Part shown: positions 15,607 to 25,620 of the stretch, one piece after another
How positions within the stretch are numbered: position 1 is the stretch's first letter
Layout of the letters: each line of letters starts with the position of its first letter
Assembly (NCBI GenBank): GCA_937873145.1
Contig: CALMVK010000148.1
Coordinates: forward strand, 1-56,142
Origin: an uncultured Granulicella sp.
Lineage (GTDB): Bacteria > Acidobacteriota > Terriglobia > Terriglobales > Acidobacteriaceae
DNA length: 56,142 nucleotides
Direction of reading: 5' to 3'
Position numbers and translations under genes: made by a program
Notes under the pieces: model-generated
Database searches by the model: none
Seen by the model: the letters and a program-made list of their open reading frames with translations, nothing else
What the model was told of the DNA's origin: nothing

Positions 15607-16545
15607 TTAGTTGCCGCTGCCGATACCGGGATGTCGGCCCGGTATCCATTGCATGCGCAAAACCAACTTGTTGCCCTGGGGGGAGTTTAGGGCATCGATC
15701 TCGTGGTAACCGTTGATATAAAAGAGATATTGCCCACGATCCCAGACCAGGCCTGGGCCGATGGAACCAACCTGCTCCGGTGATGCTTTGAGGTTTACGC
15801 CGTTCACTTTCGGATCGGTGATCTGCTTCAGGAAATATCCGTTGGCTCCGAGCCAGATCCCATGCGACAGCCTATACGCGACGGTTGCATTGAAGTGAAT
15901 GGCTTGGCCGGCCTGGGTTGAACGAGCATTGGTTTGGATGGCAGGTGAGTTGTTCGCACCGTTGTAAAGGTAATGGGTGCGCCAGCTTGTCTCGATCCTA
16001 TGCGTCGGAAAGAAGGTAAAAGCATAGTACGGATGCACCGTGAAAGCATGGCTGCTCAGGCTGGTGGCTAGATGCTGGCGGTACTCTCCGATGGGAACTT
16101 CGAAGTCAAGAACAAAGCGCTGATTCAGAAGCGTGGAGCCGATCTTCTTCTGCTTCCATTGCAGAACAAGCGGTGAAACCGTAAGGTCGCCAAAGCCGCC
16201 CACAACTCCAGGCTCGCCTGCATTGACGTGAGCGGCGACAAGAATAGCTTCGGTGCCATACCAAGCCCCGAACAGGTGATGCTTGGTAAGATCGACACCA
16301 TGGGTCAAGCCGCTGATGCTGTTGACAGCGGGCGCACTGCGGACGGTATGACCCAGGCTATCCGTGGTGCTGCCGCTATGATGCGCATCGCCAATCTGCT
16401 CCAGTAGGAGACCTGGGCCGCCGAGAGCATCGAGAAAACTCGTGTCGCCGAGATTGACCGTAGGCTCGGCCGAATGCATCTGCGCATGGCCTGCGCTCCA
16501 CGCCGGCAGCAAGGCCAAGAGAATGTGTTGGAGCGTTCGTGTCAT
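15607..16545 (-). CDS. SphA/phenol-degradation-type outer-membrane protein
   Basis: 312 residues with a probable Sec signal (TLQHILLALLPAWSAGHAQ, cleavage near residue 22). The rest is a barrel-like sequence rich in Tyr, Trp and Gly: GLTHGVDLTKHHLFGAWYG, VPIGEY, PYYAFTFFPTHRIETSWRTH, YRLSHGIWLGANGYFLKQ, then a final strand NKLVLRMQW. This matches the 'MetA-pathway of phenol degradation'/SphA group of outer-membrane channels that admit hydrophobic aromatics. The start overlaps the FMN reductase stop (ATGA). The domain assignment is good; the transported compound is not known. Confidence 0.72.
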   Translation of the reverse strand: MTRTLQHILLALLPAWSAGHAQMHSAEPTVNLGDTSFLDALGGPGLLLEQIGDAHHSGSTTDSLGHTVRSAPAVNSISGLTHGVDLTKHHLFGAWYGTEAILVAAHVNAGEPGVVGGFGDLTVSPLVLQWKQKKIGSTLLNQRFVLDFEVPIGEYRQHLATSLSSHAFTVHPYYAFTFFPTHRIETSWRTHYLYNGANNSPAIQTNARSTQAGQAIHFNATVAYRLSHGIWLGANGYFLKQITDPKVNGVNLKASPEQVGSIGPGLVWDRGQYLFYINGYHEIDALNSPQGNKLVLRMQWIPGRHPGIGSGN

Positions 16546-17120
16546 GACAGGACCGGCACTCGACGGCTGAGTACCTGCTGACGCAATCGATCGATGCCAG
16601 CAGCGATGAACGCAAGGCTGTCCTCATCTTGAAATTGTCCGTCGATTATTTTGCGATCCACGGACGGAATGACGATCTCTCGCGTCGAAATCACATCAGC
16701 TTGCATGGAAGCCAGCGTCTCGCGGAGTTGGTACTGAGCGCGAACGCCGCCGGTAAATGCCGTAGCCGAGCTGAGGATCAGAACAGGCTTCGCTCGAAAG
16801 CAGGACTCAAAAGCTGGCCGAGACGCCCAGTCGAGAGCATTCTTAAGGACGCCGGGTAAGCCGTGGTTATATTCCGGCGTCGCGATCAGGACGGCATCGG
16901 AAGCGGCTATCAAGCTTCGGAGGGCTGCGATCGCCGGCAAACCCGGTTTGCAATCCTGATCTTCGTTGTAGAGAGGAATCGTCTCAAGCGTCATAAGCTG
17001 CAGTTCTGTACCGAGAGTGAGCCGAGCTTGCACCGCGCGGAGGATGGCGGTGCTGAAGGAAGCTGCTCTGAGACTGCCCGAGATACCTAAGAGCCGAACT
17101 GTTTCCGTCTGCTCAGTCAT
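16542..17120 (-). CDS. NAD(P)H-dependent FMN reductase (flavodoxin-like)
   Basis: 192 residues beginning MTEQTETVRLLGISGSLR. The GSLR motif with AASFSTAIL binds the FMN phosphate, and TPEYNHGLPGVLKNALDW is the hallmark of the NADPH-dependent FMN reductase/azoreductase family. ATG 17120 has AGGCAGG just upstream; an upstream extension lies in the promoter region and is not protein-like. It is the first gene of the operon and divergent from the LysR gene with a 124-base spacer that must hold the operator. Role: reduction of flavin or quinone-like electrophiles. Confidence 0.85.
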   Translation of the reverse strand: MTEQTETVRLLGISGSLRAASFSTAILRAVQARLTLGTELQLMTLETIPLYNEDQDCKPGLPAIAALRSLIAASDAVLIATPEYNHGLPGVLKNALDWASRPAFESCFRAKPVLILSSATAFTGGVRAQYQLRETLASMQADVISTREIVIPSVDRKIIDGQFQDEDSLAFIAAGIDRLRQQVLSRRVPVLS

Positions 17121-17244
17121 GTTCCTGCCTCTAGTCAAGGGCTGCCTTGCTCTATCTCCAACCGTACGCGCGGCTTGTTTATCCGTCCAACGAAACATTT
17201 GCATAACAGTTATCCTTAACAAGGATGAATGGAGATTCTCAATA

Positions 17245-18162
17245 ATGGAGTTACGCCATCTAGTTCACTTCATCGCGCTTGCTGAGACGAAGCAGTTCAC
17301 CGCAGCGGCGAGACGCGTGAACGTGGTGCAATCGGGCCTTTCGGTGACGATTAAGGAGTTGGAAGAGGAGATCGGCGCCAAGCTGGTGAACAGAACCACG
17401 AGAAGCGTGGCGCTGACCGAAGCGGGAGAATGCTTTCTGGAGTATGCGCGATCGAGTCTTAGCTCACTTCACGAGGGAATCGTGGCCGTGAGATCGCAGG
17501 ATGGCATTGTGCGCGGACGGCTAAAGATCGGAATACTCCAAAGCTTGACGCCATACGTCGATCTCCCAGCGGTGTTGCAACGCTTTCGCGCGAAGTATCC
17601 GCAGGTGGAGTTTGCCGTACGTGCGGTGGACACGGATGAGGTTCCTGCCTTGGTGCGTTCCCGTGAGGTGGATCTGAGTTTTCAAGCTGTCGGGCAGAGG
17701 ACGACTCCGGAAGGGCTGGAGACAATCCCCTTTGCACATGACGTTCTCGTCGCCGTCTGCTCGAAGCGGTCTGATCTTGCGACGAGACGGAGCGTGAAGC
17801 TGGAATCGATCAGCACAGAAGAATTCGTCGATTTGGTTGCAAAGCGGGCCTTGAGGGCAATGCTGGATCATGTGTTTCTGGAGAGAGGCCTGAAACGGTC
17901 CAGCACTTATGAAGTGAGCGATGTGGAAACGCTGCTGCAGTTCGTGTCTTGCGGTCTGGGCGTGGCCATAGTGCCTGCCGCTCTTGTCAGGACTTCAAGA
18001 TATGCGAGTCAACTGCATATTCTGAAAATCAGGCAGGCAGGCCCTGCCATGCCGAAGTGGCGGATTGCGATTGTCGTCCGTGCACAAAAACGCCAACCGC
18101 ACGAAAAAACCATCGCTCAATTATTTCTTGAAACCCTCTCGGAAATGCAAAAGAAGGCCTAG
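17245..18162 (+). CDS. LysR-family transcriptional regulator
   Basis: 305 residues. N-terminal winged helix: MELRHLVHFIALAETKQF, TAAARRVNVVQSGLSVTIKE, LEEEIGAKLVNRTTRSVALT. From about residue 90 there is a periplasmic-binding-type effector domain (VRGRLKIGILQSLTPYVDLP). It is divergently placed against the FMN reductase operon, the usual LysR arrangement, so it probably regulates that operon and itself in response to a small molecule. The start at 17245 gives the canonical LysR N-terminus. It lies inside the segment bracketed by the two IS6-type repeats. Confidence 0.88.
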   Translation: MELRHLVHFIALAETKQFTAAARRVNVVQSGLSVTIKELEEEIGAKLVNRTTRSVALTEAGECFLEYARSSLSSLHEGIVAVRSQDGIVRGRLKIGILQSLTPYVDLPAVLQRFRAKYPQVEFAVRAVDTDEVPALVRSREVDLSFQAVGQRTTPEGLETIPFAHDVLVAVCSKRSDLATRRSVKLESISTEEFVDLVAKRALRAMLDHVFLERGLKRSSTYEVSDVETLLQFVSCGLGVAIVPAALVRTSRYASQLHILKIRQAGPAMPKWRIAIVVRAQKRQPHEKTIAQLFLETLSEMQKKA

Positions 18163-18559
18163 CGTCCGATTTTTCAAGGAATCTCTGGGGGGAAGTCACC
18201 CCGCACAATTCCGGCATGGCTGCTAAGGAACCAGTGAGCTACGGATGGCTCTGTTGCCAAGTCAGCGTTGAAGAAAGCCCGCCCCATAGCTTTGAAGGTC
18301 ACAGGTTTGTGGTTACATCGAACAAAAAGCAGCACTCTCGGCGATGCCGCCTCTTCTCCTGGCACTTTGGCGAGAGCAGCATCCAAAGGCTCACGAGCAA
18401 GTGCAGCTTGACTTCACATCGACAACACCCGCGGCGAAACGCGTTTCTCTCTCTTCGAACGAGCGCATGAAGTGGGCTAGTTGCTATGCCTGAAATGAAC
18501 CTAACCTGCCGTTTATGCACAATCCGTGGTTGCTGTTCGGTTGCCGGTTCAATATATAG
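18163..18559. other. Intergenic region with an IS-type repeat, no gene recognised
   Basis: About 400 bases between the LysR gene and the cobalamin riboswitch. It contains the terminal-repeat-like sequence at 18247-18267. Frames on both strands (for example one running into the riboswitch) lack family resemblance. The nrdA promoter must lie in its right part, upstream of about 18560; no confident -35/-10 pair is called. Confidence 0.4.
18247..18267 (+). repeat. IS6-type terminal-repeat-like sequence, partner of the one at 13723-13743
   Basis: Reads GGCTCTGTTGCCAAGTCAGCG. Compared with the minus-strand repeat ending at 13743 (GGCTCTGTGGTCAAGTTCCGG), 14 of the first 16 bases agree. The two outer ends face each other across 13744-18246. 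No clear transposase was found to its right, so only the end or a decayed copy remains. Confidence 0.45.
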
Positions 18560-18727
18560 TGGTTGTATTCCACGGTCGCTCCTTCGCGGGAGCGTGAAAA
18601 GGGAATCCGGTGAGAATCCGGAACTGCCCCGCAGCGGTAAGCAGATACGAACGCCACGACGACACTGGGGCCTAGCCTTGGGAAGTCCGGCAAGTAGGTT
18701 GGAATCTGCAAAGTCCGAAGACCTGCC
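18560..18727 (+). promoter_or_regulatory. Cobalamin riboswitch upstream of nrdAB
   Basis: The conserved core is visible in order: a GCTCC/GGGAGC stem, GGGAATCCGGTGAGAATCCG, CTGCCCCGCAGCGGTAAGC, CACTGGGG, then GGAAGTCCGGCAAGTAGG and a 3' end AGTCCGAAGACCTGCC. This includes the B12-box equivalent (GCCACGACGACACTGGGG region) and the closing strand. Binding of adenosylcobalamin should lower expression of the class I ribonucleotide reductase downstream, an enzyme that does not need B12. Confidence 0.93.
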
Positions 18728-18744
18728 ATGGAAATATTCGCTCA

Positions 18745-18795
18745 CGCCTCCGAGGGGAGGCGAGGTGACAGTGCAGTCTCCCCTTGCCGAAGGGG
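18745..18795 (+). promoter_or_regulatory. Two hairpins between the riboswitch and nrdA (likely expression platform)
   Basis: CGCCTCC/GGAGGCG with a GAGG loop (18745-18762) and CCCCTT/AAGGGG with a GCCG loop (18780-18795) follow the aptamer. No clean T-tract follows, so control may be of a weak terminator or of ribosome access; the AAGGAGA site is 40 bases further on. Confidence 0.45.
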
Positions 18796-18845
18796 CCGAC
18801 TTGTCATTGTCTTCTCGCATCGCTTCAGGGGCCAAGGAGAACTAC

Positions 18846-21683
18846 ATGGCCGCCTACGCTGTTGCTCCAGTTCCAGCTTCACTCATCCCTCCTGTAGACC
18901 AGATGCCGCAACAAAGCTTGGCAACGCTGCACATCGTTCGGCGCAACGGTACGCTTTCACCGTTCGATCCAAGCAAGATCTCAGTGGCAATCAGTAAAGC
19001 GTTTGTTGCCGTGGAAGGAACCGGGGCGGAGGCTTCGCAGCGCATCCATGCTGTAGTTGAGTCGCTAACGGCACAGATCGCCGGGGCGCTGTTGCGTCGG
19101 CATCAGGGATCACAGCATATCTCGATTGAAGATGTGCAGGATCAGGTGGAGCTGGCACTGATGCGCTCCGGCGAACACAAGGTGGCGCGGGCTTATGTGT
19201 TGTACCGCGAAGAGCGTGCGCAAATGCGCCGGACGCAGGAGGCGGGACCACATGCAACCCGTCTGAAGTACAGCGTGAAATTGCCTAATGGGGCGACGGA
19301 GCCATTAGACGAGGTGGCAATTCTGGCAGCGATCACGGAAGCCTGCCGAGGGCTCGATGGCGTCTCGGTCGAGGAGGTAATGGCCGAGGTTCGCCGCAAT
19401 GTGTACGACGGAATTCAACTGCATGAACTGGGTCTTGCGCAGACAATGGCGGCGCGAACACTGGTTGAGAGAGACCCTGGTTACGCTTTTGTGAGCGCCC
19501 GGCTGCTGTTGAACAATCTTCGTGTCGAAGCGATCAGGTTTGTGATGCCTTCAAATGCGGTGACCACGCAAGCGAGTGACGGCGTGACGTACGCGGAATA
19601 CTTTCCGGAGTATGTTCGGCGGGCCATTGACGTTGGTTTCCTCGATAAGGAACTGGCGAGCTTTGATATTGCCCGGCTCGGGGCGGCTCTAAGACATGAG
19701 CGGGATGGGTTGTTCCAGTTCCTGGGGCTACAGACGCTCTACGATCGGTACTTTTTGCAAAAAGATGGAGTGCGGTTCGAACTCCCGCAGGCCTTCTTTA
19801 TGCGGGTGGCGATGGGGCTTGCGGTGCGGGAGATCGACCGCGACGCGAAGGCAATCGAGTTCTATGAGCTGCTATCGTCTTTCGACTTTATGTGCTCAAC
19901 GCCGACTCTGTTCAATGCGGGAACGCTGCGTCCGCAGCTCTCCTCTTGCTTCCTGACCACGGTGGACGACCATCTCGATGGCATCTTCAAAGCGATCAAA
20001 GACAATGCACTCCTGGCAAAATACTCTGGCGGGCTGGGGAACGACTGGACTTCGGTGCGGGGACTTGGGGCACACATCGGCGGCACCAACGGTCAGTCGC
20101 AGGGGATTGTCCCGTTCTTGAAGGTGGCGAACGATACGGCAATCGCAGTGAACCAGGGTGGCAAACGCAAGGGAGCGGTTTGCGCGTATCTGGAGACGTG
20201 GCATATCGATGTAGAGGAGTTTCTGGACCTTCGTAAGAACACGGGCGATGAGCGGCGGCGGACACACGACATGAACACCGCAAACTGGGTGCCGGACCTG
20301 TTTCTGGAGCGAGTGGAGGCGGACGGCCCGTGGACGTTATTTTCTCCAGACGAAACGACGGACCTGCACGACCTTTACGGCAAGCCATTTGCGGAACGGT
20401 ACACGCACTACGAGGCAAAGGCTGCTCAAGGCGAAATGAAGGTGACCAAGACGGTGCGGGCACTGGACCTGTGGCGAAAGATGCTTTCGATGTTGTTCGA
20501 AACGGGGCATCCGTGGATCACGTTCAAGGATGCTTGCAACCTGCGCTCGCCGCAGCAGCACATGGGTGTGGTCCACTCGTCCAATCTGTGCACTGAAATC
20601 ACGCTGAATACCAACATGCGCGAGGTTGCGGTATGCAACCTGGGCTCGGTGAATCTAGCCAATCACGTGACGCCTGACGGTCTGGACACGGAGCGCCTGG
20701 GGCGCACGGTGAAGACAGCGATGCGGATGCTCGACAACGTGATCGACATCAACTACTACACGATTCCAGAGGCGCGCTACTCCAATCTCCGGCATCGACC
20801 GGTTGGGCTCGGTTTGATGGGATATCAGGACGCGCTCTATACGCTGAAGATTCCATTCGCCTCAGAGGCAGCGGTACGCTTTGCTGATACGAGCATGGAG
20901 CAACTGAGCTTCATGACAATTTCGGCTTCGGTCGATCTTGCGGCGGAGCGTGGGAGGTATGCGAGTTTCGATGGTTCCTTGTGGAGCAAAGGAATCCTTC
21001 CGTTGGACTCAGTCGACTTGCTGCAGCAGCACCGGTCGCACACGCTGGAGTTGAACCGCTCGTCGATGCTGGATTGGACGGGGCTGCGACAACGCGTGAT
21101 GACGACTGGAATGCGCAACTCGAACACGATGGCAATTGCGCCCACCGCGACGATCTCGAACATCTGCGGAGTGACGCAGTCCATAGAGCCGACCTATCAG
21201 AACCTCTTTGTCAAGTCCAATATGAGCGGGGATTTTACGGTCGTGAATGCCTCGTTGGTTCGAGACCTGAAGGCTCACGGGCTTTGGGACGAAGTGATGA
21301 TCTCGGACCTCAAGTATTTCGATGGCTCGCTCGGTTCAATTGAACGCGTTCCAGATGAGTTGAAGAAGCTGTATGCGACGAGCTTCGAAATAGAACCGAC
21401 GTGGCTGATTCAATCGGCCGCTTGCCGCCAAAAGTGGATCGACCAGGCGCAATCGCTCAACCTCTATCTCTCGGAGCCGAATGGCCGGAAGCTCGATGCG
21501 CTGTATCGCGAGGCCTGGCACTCGGGTTTGAAAACGACTTACTATCTGCGGTCGCGGTCGGCGACGCATGTGGAGAAGTCGACCATGCGAAGGACGGATG
21601 GAAAACTGAATGCCGTCACCATGACGCCTGTCGCATCAAAACAATGTGCGATCGACGATCCGACGTGTGAAGCTTGCCAGTAG
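18846..21683 (+). CDS. nrdA: Class I ribonucleotide reductase, large subunit
   Basis: 945-residue alpha subunit reducing ribonucleoside diphosphates to deoxyribonucleotides. Two N-terminal ATP-cone regions are visible (about 22-130, starting [20 protein letters not shown], and about 138-235), giving allosteric control. The active-site cysteine is C582 in the N-x-C-x-E motif (NLCTEI). Another conserved Cys lies in [11 protein letters not shown]. The swinging Cys pair at the extreme C-terminus is in CEACQ. ATG 18846 has AAGGAGA eight bases upstream; a long upstream extension reads through the riboswitch and is rejected. It is coupled to nrdB 20 bases downstream. Multiple ATP cones and its NrdB partner resemble the chlamydial enzyme. 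Confidence 0.93.
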   Translation: MAAYAVAPVPASLIPPVDQMPQQSLATLHIVRRNGTLSPFDPSKISVAISKAFVAVEGTGAEASQRIHAVVESLTAQIAGALLRRHQGSQHISIEDVQDQVELALMRSGEHKVARAYVLYREERAQMRRTQEAGPHATRLKYSVKLPNGATEPLDEVAILAAITEACRGLDGVSVEEVMAEVRRNVYDGIQLHELGLAQTMAARTLVERDPGYAFVSARLLLNNLRVEAIRFVMPSNAVTTQASDGVTYAEYFPEYVRRAIDVGFLDKELASFDIARLGAALRHERDGLFQFLGLQTLYDRYFLQKDGVRFELPQAFFMRVAMGLAVREIDRDAKAIEFYELLSSFDFMCSTPTLFNAGTLRPQLSSCFLTTVDDHLDGIFKAIKDNALLAKYSGGLGNDWTSVRGLGAHIGGTNGQSQGIVPFLKVANDTAIAVNQGGKRKGAVCAYLETWHIDVEEFLDLRKNTGDERRRTHDMNTANWVPDLFLERVEADGPWTLFSPDETTDLHDLYGKPFAERYTHYEAKAAQGEMKVTKTVRALDLWRKMLSMLFETGHPWITFKDACNLRSPQQHMGVVHSSNLCTEITLNTNMREVAVCNLGSVNLANHVTPDGLDTERLGRTVKTAMRMLDNVIDINYYTIPEARYSNLRHRPVGLGLMGYQDALYTLKIPFASEAAVRFADTSMEQLSFMTISASVDLAAERGRYASFDGSLWSKGILPLDSVDLLQQHRSHTLELNRSSMLDWTGLRQRVMTTGMRNSNTMAIAPTATISNICGVTQSIEPTYQNLFVKSNMSGDFTVVNASLVRDLKAHGLWDEVMISDLKYFDGSLGSIERVPDELKKLYATSFEIEPTWLIQSAACRQKWIDQAQSLNLYLSEPNGRKLDALYREAWHSGLKTTYYLRSRSATHVEKSTMRRTDGKLNAVTMTPVASKQCAIDDPTCEACQ

Positions 21684-21703
21684 CGATTCTTTTGGAGGAT
21701 GTT

Positions 21704-22843
21704 ATGCCTGTACTCGATTGGACTGAACCGGCGGAGGCGCCGGTGATGCTTGTGTTGACGCAGCCTTCGGCTGCCGACTTCGCCGGACCGGAACCTACGG
21801 GACTTGGCACGATTGAACGCGGCGGTGCGCGTGTTCATGTGGACGATAAAGCAATGATCAATTGCCGGGCAGATGTGAATCAACTTCTGCCGCTGAAATA
21901 CACGTGGGCCTGGGAGAAGTATCTTTCCGGATGCAATAACCACTGGATGCCGACCGAGATTTCCATGCAGGCGGATATCGCTCTTTGGAAATCACCCAAC
22001 GGCCTGACTGCGGATGAGCGCAGAGCGATTAAACGGAATCTTGGTTTTTTCGCGGCTTCCGAGTCGTTGGTGGCAAACAATATCGTACTTGCCATCTATA
22101 GGCACCTTACAAACCCCGAGTGCCGCCAGTACCTGCTGCGCCAAGCATTCGAGGAGGCGGTACATACCCATACGTTTCAGTACATCGTGGAGTCGCTTGG
22201 GCTCGATGAAGGCGAGTTGTTCAACATGTATCGTGAGGTGCCGTCGATCACGGGAAAGGCCTCTTGGGCGATCAAATATACGCAGAGTTTGAGCGATCCG
22301 CGCTTTGAGACCGGGACGACCGCGAGCGACCAGGCGTTTTTGCGGGACCTGATCGCTTTCTACGTGGTGTTCGAGGGGATGTGGTTTTACACGGGCTTTG
22401 CACAGATTCTTTCGCTGGGCCGCCGCAACAAGATGGTTGGCATTGCTGAGCAGTATCAATATATCTTGCGAGACGAGTCGATTCACCTGAACTTTGGCAT
22501 CGACGTGATCAACCAAATCAAGAATGAGAATCCGCACCTATGGACGCCGGCGTTTCAGGATGAGGTGAGCGGGATGATCCGGTCGGCGGCAGAGTTGGAA
22601 GCGTCCTACGGACGGGACACAATGCCGAATGGGTTCCTGGGCTTGAGCGCTTCGCTCTGTGAGCAATATATGCATTTCATTGCGAACAGACGATGTGGGC
22701 AGATTGGTCTTGATCCGGTCTTTCAGCTTACAGAAAACCCCTTTCCTTGGATGTCTGAAGCTATGGACCTGAAGAAGGAAAAGAACTTCTTCGAAACGAG
22801 GGTAATCGAGTATCAGAACGGCGGTTCCTTGGGTTGGGATTAG
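21704..22843 (+). CDS. nrdB: Class Ic ribonucleotide reductase, small (metal-radical) subunit
   Basis: 379 residues, ferritin-like. Metal ligands are visible at E120 ([12 protein letters not shown]), E151 and H154 (EEAVHTHTF), and in the second half in [12 protein letters not shown] and [13 protein letters not shown]. At the position of the classical tyrosyl radical the residue is F158, and E120 replaces the usual aspartate. Both substitutions define class Ic, known from Chlamydia trachomatis, which uses a Mn(IV)/Fe(III) centre in place of a tyrosyl radical. The C-terminal [19 protein letters not shown] also closely resembles the chlamydial protein from memory. GGAGG precedes ATG 21704. Cotranscribed with nrdA under the riboswitch. 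Confidence 0.92.
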   Translation: MPVLDWTEPAEAPVMLVLTQPSAADFAGPEPTGLGTIERGGARVHVDDKAMINCRADVNQLLPLKYTWAWEKYLSGCNNHWMPTEISMQADIALWKSPNGLTADERRAIKRNLGFFAASESLVANNIVLAIYRHLTNPECRQYLLRQAFEEAVHTHTFQYIVESLGLDEGELFNMYREVPSITGKASWAIKYTQSLSDPRFETGTTASDQAFLRDLIAFYVVFEGMWFYTGFAQILSLGRRNKMVGIAEQYQYILRDESIHLNFGIDVINQIKNENPHLWTPAFQDEVSGMIRSAAELEASYGRDTMPNGFLGLSASLCEQYMHFIANRRCGQIGLDPVFQLTENPFPWMSEAMDLKKEKNFFETRVIEYQNGGSLGWD

Positions 22844-22871
22844 TAAACCTTCTGCCCGAAGAACTAAGATA

Positions 22872-22987
22872 AGGCTGTGCAGGTCAGGCCGCTTCTGCGG
22901 CTTGTCAAATGGGGAAGTCGGTGCGACTCCGACGCTGTCCCGCAACGGTGATGGGTTTTCAGCCCAAAGTCCGAGAGCCAGCCTGCC
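22872..22987 (+). promoter_or_regulatory. Cobalamin riboswitch upstream of metE
   Basis: Compact cobalamin aptamer: GCCGCTTCTGCGGC stem, then GGGGAAGTCGGTGCGACTCC, GACGCTGTCCCGCAACGGTG, GGGTTTTCAGCCC stem and the 3' CAAAGTCCGAGAGCCAGCC ending CTGCC. It should repress the B12-independent methionine synthase when cobalamin is available. Confidence 0.93.
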
Positions 22988-23067
22988 GCCACCACCATGG
23001 AAGCGCATTCCGCTGACCGTGGGTGCGCTGAGGCCTGCCGCTCTCGTGGATTGGAACGGTGACCATT

Positions 23068-23102
23068 GCAAGCTGCCGCGCTCTATGCGCGTTGCAGCTT
23101 GC
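23068..23102 (+). promoter_or_regulatory. Strong hairpin between riboswitch and metE
   Basis: Perfect 9-bp stem GCAAGCTGC/GCAGCTTGC with an inner GCGC/GCGC pairing, located 80 bases after the aptamer and 41 bases before metE. A T-containing stretch (GGTTCTCGTTTTC) comes 10-25 bases later. This is the likely expression platform, either a terminator or part of a switch. Confidence 0.5.
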
Positions 23103-23142
23103 CTGCGTATGGGTGGTTCTCGTTTTCAAGGAGAGAACCAAG

Positions 23143-25419
23143 ATGCCAGTAGCCGCAGGCAGTACATCCCCGAAATTAAAGACCGCCAATTTGGGCTTCC
23201 CACGCATGGGCAGACAGCGTGAGTTGAAGTTTGCGCTAGAAGGCTTCTGGTCCGGCAAACGGACGGAGGCGGAACTTCTGGAAACCGCGAAGACGCTTCG
23301 CGCCGAGCACTGGAAGCTGCAGCAAGCGGCAGGGATCGATTTCATTCCCTCGAACGACTTCTCGTTCTACGACCAGGTTCTTGACATGCTCGTCTTGCTG
23401 GGGGCTACGCCAGAACGCTTCGGCTCAGGTTTCGTCACACCGGAGCGCTATTTCGCGATGGCTCGCAACAGCAAGGAACAGACCGCGATGGAGATGACGA
23501 AGTGGTTCGACACCAACTACCACTATTTGGTTCCCGAATGGAGCGCAGGTCTCGGATTTGGCGTGGACACCACGAAGCTACTGCGGGAACTGAGAGAAGC
23601 ACGCGACCTCGGCACCGAGACACGTCCGGTTCTCATCGGGCCATTGACGATGCTTCAGCTTGGCAAGGGCGTCGACGGCTTCGATCCGTTCCAACTCGGG
23701 GACAAACTCATCTCGGCTTACAAGGAAGTTCTGGGAACTCTTGCACAGCAAAACGTCACATGGGTACAGATCGACGAGCCGGTTCTCGCAACGGACCTTC
23801 CCAAGCACGCTATCGACTTTTTCCGCAGAGCCTATGCCGAACTGGCCGGTAGCCCGGTCAAGCTGATGCTGACGACCTACTTCGACCGGCTCGGGGACAA
23901 CCTCCACGCCGCGATAGAGGCCAGGACAGCAGGTCTTCACATCGACCTTGTAAGGGCACCGAAGCAACTGGAATCCGTACTGGCCGCGCTCTCGCCCGAG
24001 CAGATACTGAGTGTCGGGTGTGTGGAAGGGCGGAACATCTGGCTGACGGACTTCTCCGTTGCAGAGAGTCTGATCTCGCAAGCTGTTGAAACGCTCGGGG
24101 CAGAACGGGTGATCGTTGCACCGTCGTGCTCGCTTTTGCATGTGCCGCACGATCTCAAGGCGGAGACGAAGCTGCCAAAGCGGGTGAAAGGCTGGCTGCG
24201 CTTTGCGGAAGAGAAGCTGAGCGAGTTGGTGGCGCTGGCGTCCTCCGATAAAGAAGAAGCATCCGCGAACGCGGCTGCCCTCGCAGATCGTGCCGGCGCG
24301 GAGTCTTCCACCAACGGTTCGGTTCGAGCCAAGCTAACAGCTCTTACCGAATCGGACTTCACCCGCAAGTCGCCCTACAGCGAGCGGACTACCGTCCAGC
24401 GAGCAGAGCTCGGATTGCCTCTGTTTCCGACGACGACCATCGGCTCGTTTCCGCAGACAGCGGAGGTCCGTAAGCACCGTGCCGCGCACAAAAATGGACA
24501 CGAATCAACGGATGCGTACGAGGCGTTTCTCCGCGAGGCGACCGAGAGCTGCATTCGCAAGCAGGAAGAGATCGGGCTCGATGTGTTGGTGCATGGCGAA
24601 TTCGAGCGTAACGATATGGTGGAGTACTTCGCTGCATTTCTGGAGGGATTCACGTTCACCGAGAACGGCTGGGTGCAAAGCTACGGCTCACGTTGCGTCA
24701 AGCCTCCCGTCATCTTCGGCGATGTTTCCCGTCCGGAGCCGATGACGGTGAAGTGGACGGACTATGCCCGCTCCCTCACTTCGCGGCCAATGAAGGGTAT
24801 GCTGACTGGACCGATCACGATCCTGCAGTGGTCCTTTGTCCGGAATGACATCCCCCGGAGCCAGACCGCCTGGCAAATTGGCCTGGCGCTGCGCGAGGAG
24901 GTCACGGACCTTGAAGCTGCTGGCATACGCATCATCCAAGTGGATGAACCAGCTCTCCGCGAAGGATTGCCGCTTCGTGTCGTTGATTGGGAAGAGTACC
25001 TCGACTGGGCGGTGAAGGCGTTCCGTCTGGCGACGAGCGCGGTGGAAGATAAAACGCAAATTCATACCCATATGTGCTACTGCGAGTTTGAGGACGTGCT
25101 GCCTTCCATCGCTGCGCTTGACGCCGATGTAATCTCTATGGAGTCCGCACGATCCAAAATGGAGCTGCTGGACGCCTTCAAGGCGCATGGTTACCCCAAC
25201 GAGATCGGACCTGGCGTCTTCGACATCCATTCACCACGGGTGCCGTCTACGGATGAGATGCGCGGGCTGCTCGGCTTAGCGATGAACGTCCTGAAGCCAG
25301 AACAGATCTGGGTCAATCCGGACTGCGGCCTGAAGACGCGTGGCTGGCCGGAGACGGTAGAAGCGCTTACGAATATGTGCGCGGCGGCCGTCGACGCACG
25401 CTCTACATTCAACACTTAG
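23143..25419 (+). CDS. metE: Cobalamin-independent methionine synthase
   Basis: 758 residues, the usual MetE length, transferring methyl from methyltetrahydrofolate polyglutamate to homocysteine. The N-terminal half starts [20 protein letters not shown]. The catalytic C-terminal half starts [18 protein letters not shown]. Zinc ligands are seen in [12 protein letters not shown] (His and Cys), [13 protein letters not shown] (Glu) and [11 protein letters not shown] (Cys). AAGGAGAG lies before ATG 23143; the frame upstream is part of the leader hairpin. It stands alone behind its own cobalamin riboswitch and ends at a hairpin. Confidence 0.95.
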   Translation: MPVAAGSTSPKLKTANLGFPRMGRQRELKFALEGFWSGKRTEAELLETAKTLRAEHWKLQQAAGIDFIPSNDFSFYDQVLDMLVLLGATPERFGSGFVTPERYFAMARNSKEQTAMEMTKWFDTNYHYLVPEWSAGLGFGVDTTKLLRELREARDLGTETRPVLIGPLTMLQLGKGVDGFDPFQLGDKLISAYKEVLGTLAQQNVTWVQIDEPVLATDLPKHAIDFFRRAYAELAGSPVKLMLTTYFDRLGDNLHAAIEARTAGLHIDLVRAPKQLESVLAALSPEQILSVGCVEGRNIWLTDFSVAESLISQAVETLGAERVIVAPSCSLLHVPHDLKAETKLPKRVKGWLRFAEEKLSELVALASSDKEEASANAAALADRAGAESSTNGSVRAKLTALTESDFTRKSPYSERTTVQRAELGLPLFPTTTIGSFPQTAEVRKHRAAHKNGHESTDAYEAFLREATESCIRKQEEIGLDVLVHGEFERNDMVEYFAAFLEGFTFTENGWVQSYGSRCVKPPVIFGDVSRPEPMTVKWTDYARSLTSRPMKGMLTGPITILQWSFVRNDIPRSQTAWQIGLALREEVTDLEAAGIRIIQVDEPALREGLPLRVVDWEEYLDWAVKAFRLATSAVEDKTQIHTHMCYCEFEDVLPSIAALDADVISMESARSKMELLDAFKAHGYPNEIGPGVFDIHSPRVPSTDEMRGLLGLAMNVLKPEQIWVNPDCGLKTRGWPETVEALTNMCAAAVDARSTFNT

Positions 25420-25424
25420 AACTG

Positions 25425-25456
25425 TGAGCGGGATAGAGAACAGCCTGTCCCGCTCA
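25425..25456 (+). terminator. Hairpin after metE, probable terminator
   Basis: TGAGCGGGA/TCCCGCTCA, 9 perfect pairs with a 14-base loop, begins six bases after the metE stop. No T-tract follows, so it may act as a factor-dependent or mRNA-protecting end. Confidence 0.5.
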
Positions 25457-25620
25457 TAGTAAGGCAAGCATGGCAGGTTGGTTCCGGTTGCCGAAGAGAG
25501 TTGACATCAGGTCGTTGATACGCGACCCGGACTGCCCTCTTTTCTTTCTGCTTGCGGACTTAACTGAGGCGCAAGTAGTACCTCAGTTCTGCCTGTGGTG
25601 CTGTCATTTCCGGAACAGCG

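Noticed and set aside
18270-18480. Transposase remnant to the right of the repeat at 18247
   Set aside because: Minus-strand frames have a faint transposase flavour only (FKAMGRAFFNADLATEP); no catalytic motif, so only the terminal repeat is reported.
18486-18845. N-terminal extension of nrdA
   Set aside because: It reads through the cobalamin riboswitch; ATG 18846 with AAGGAGA is the start.
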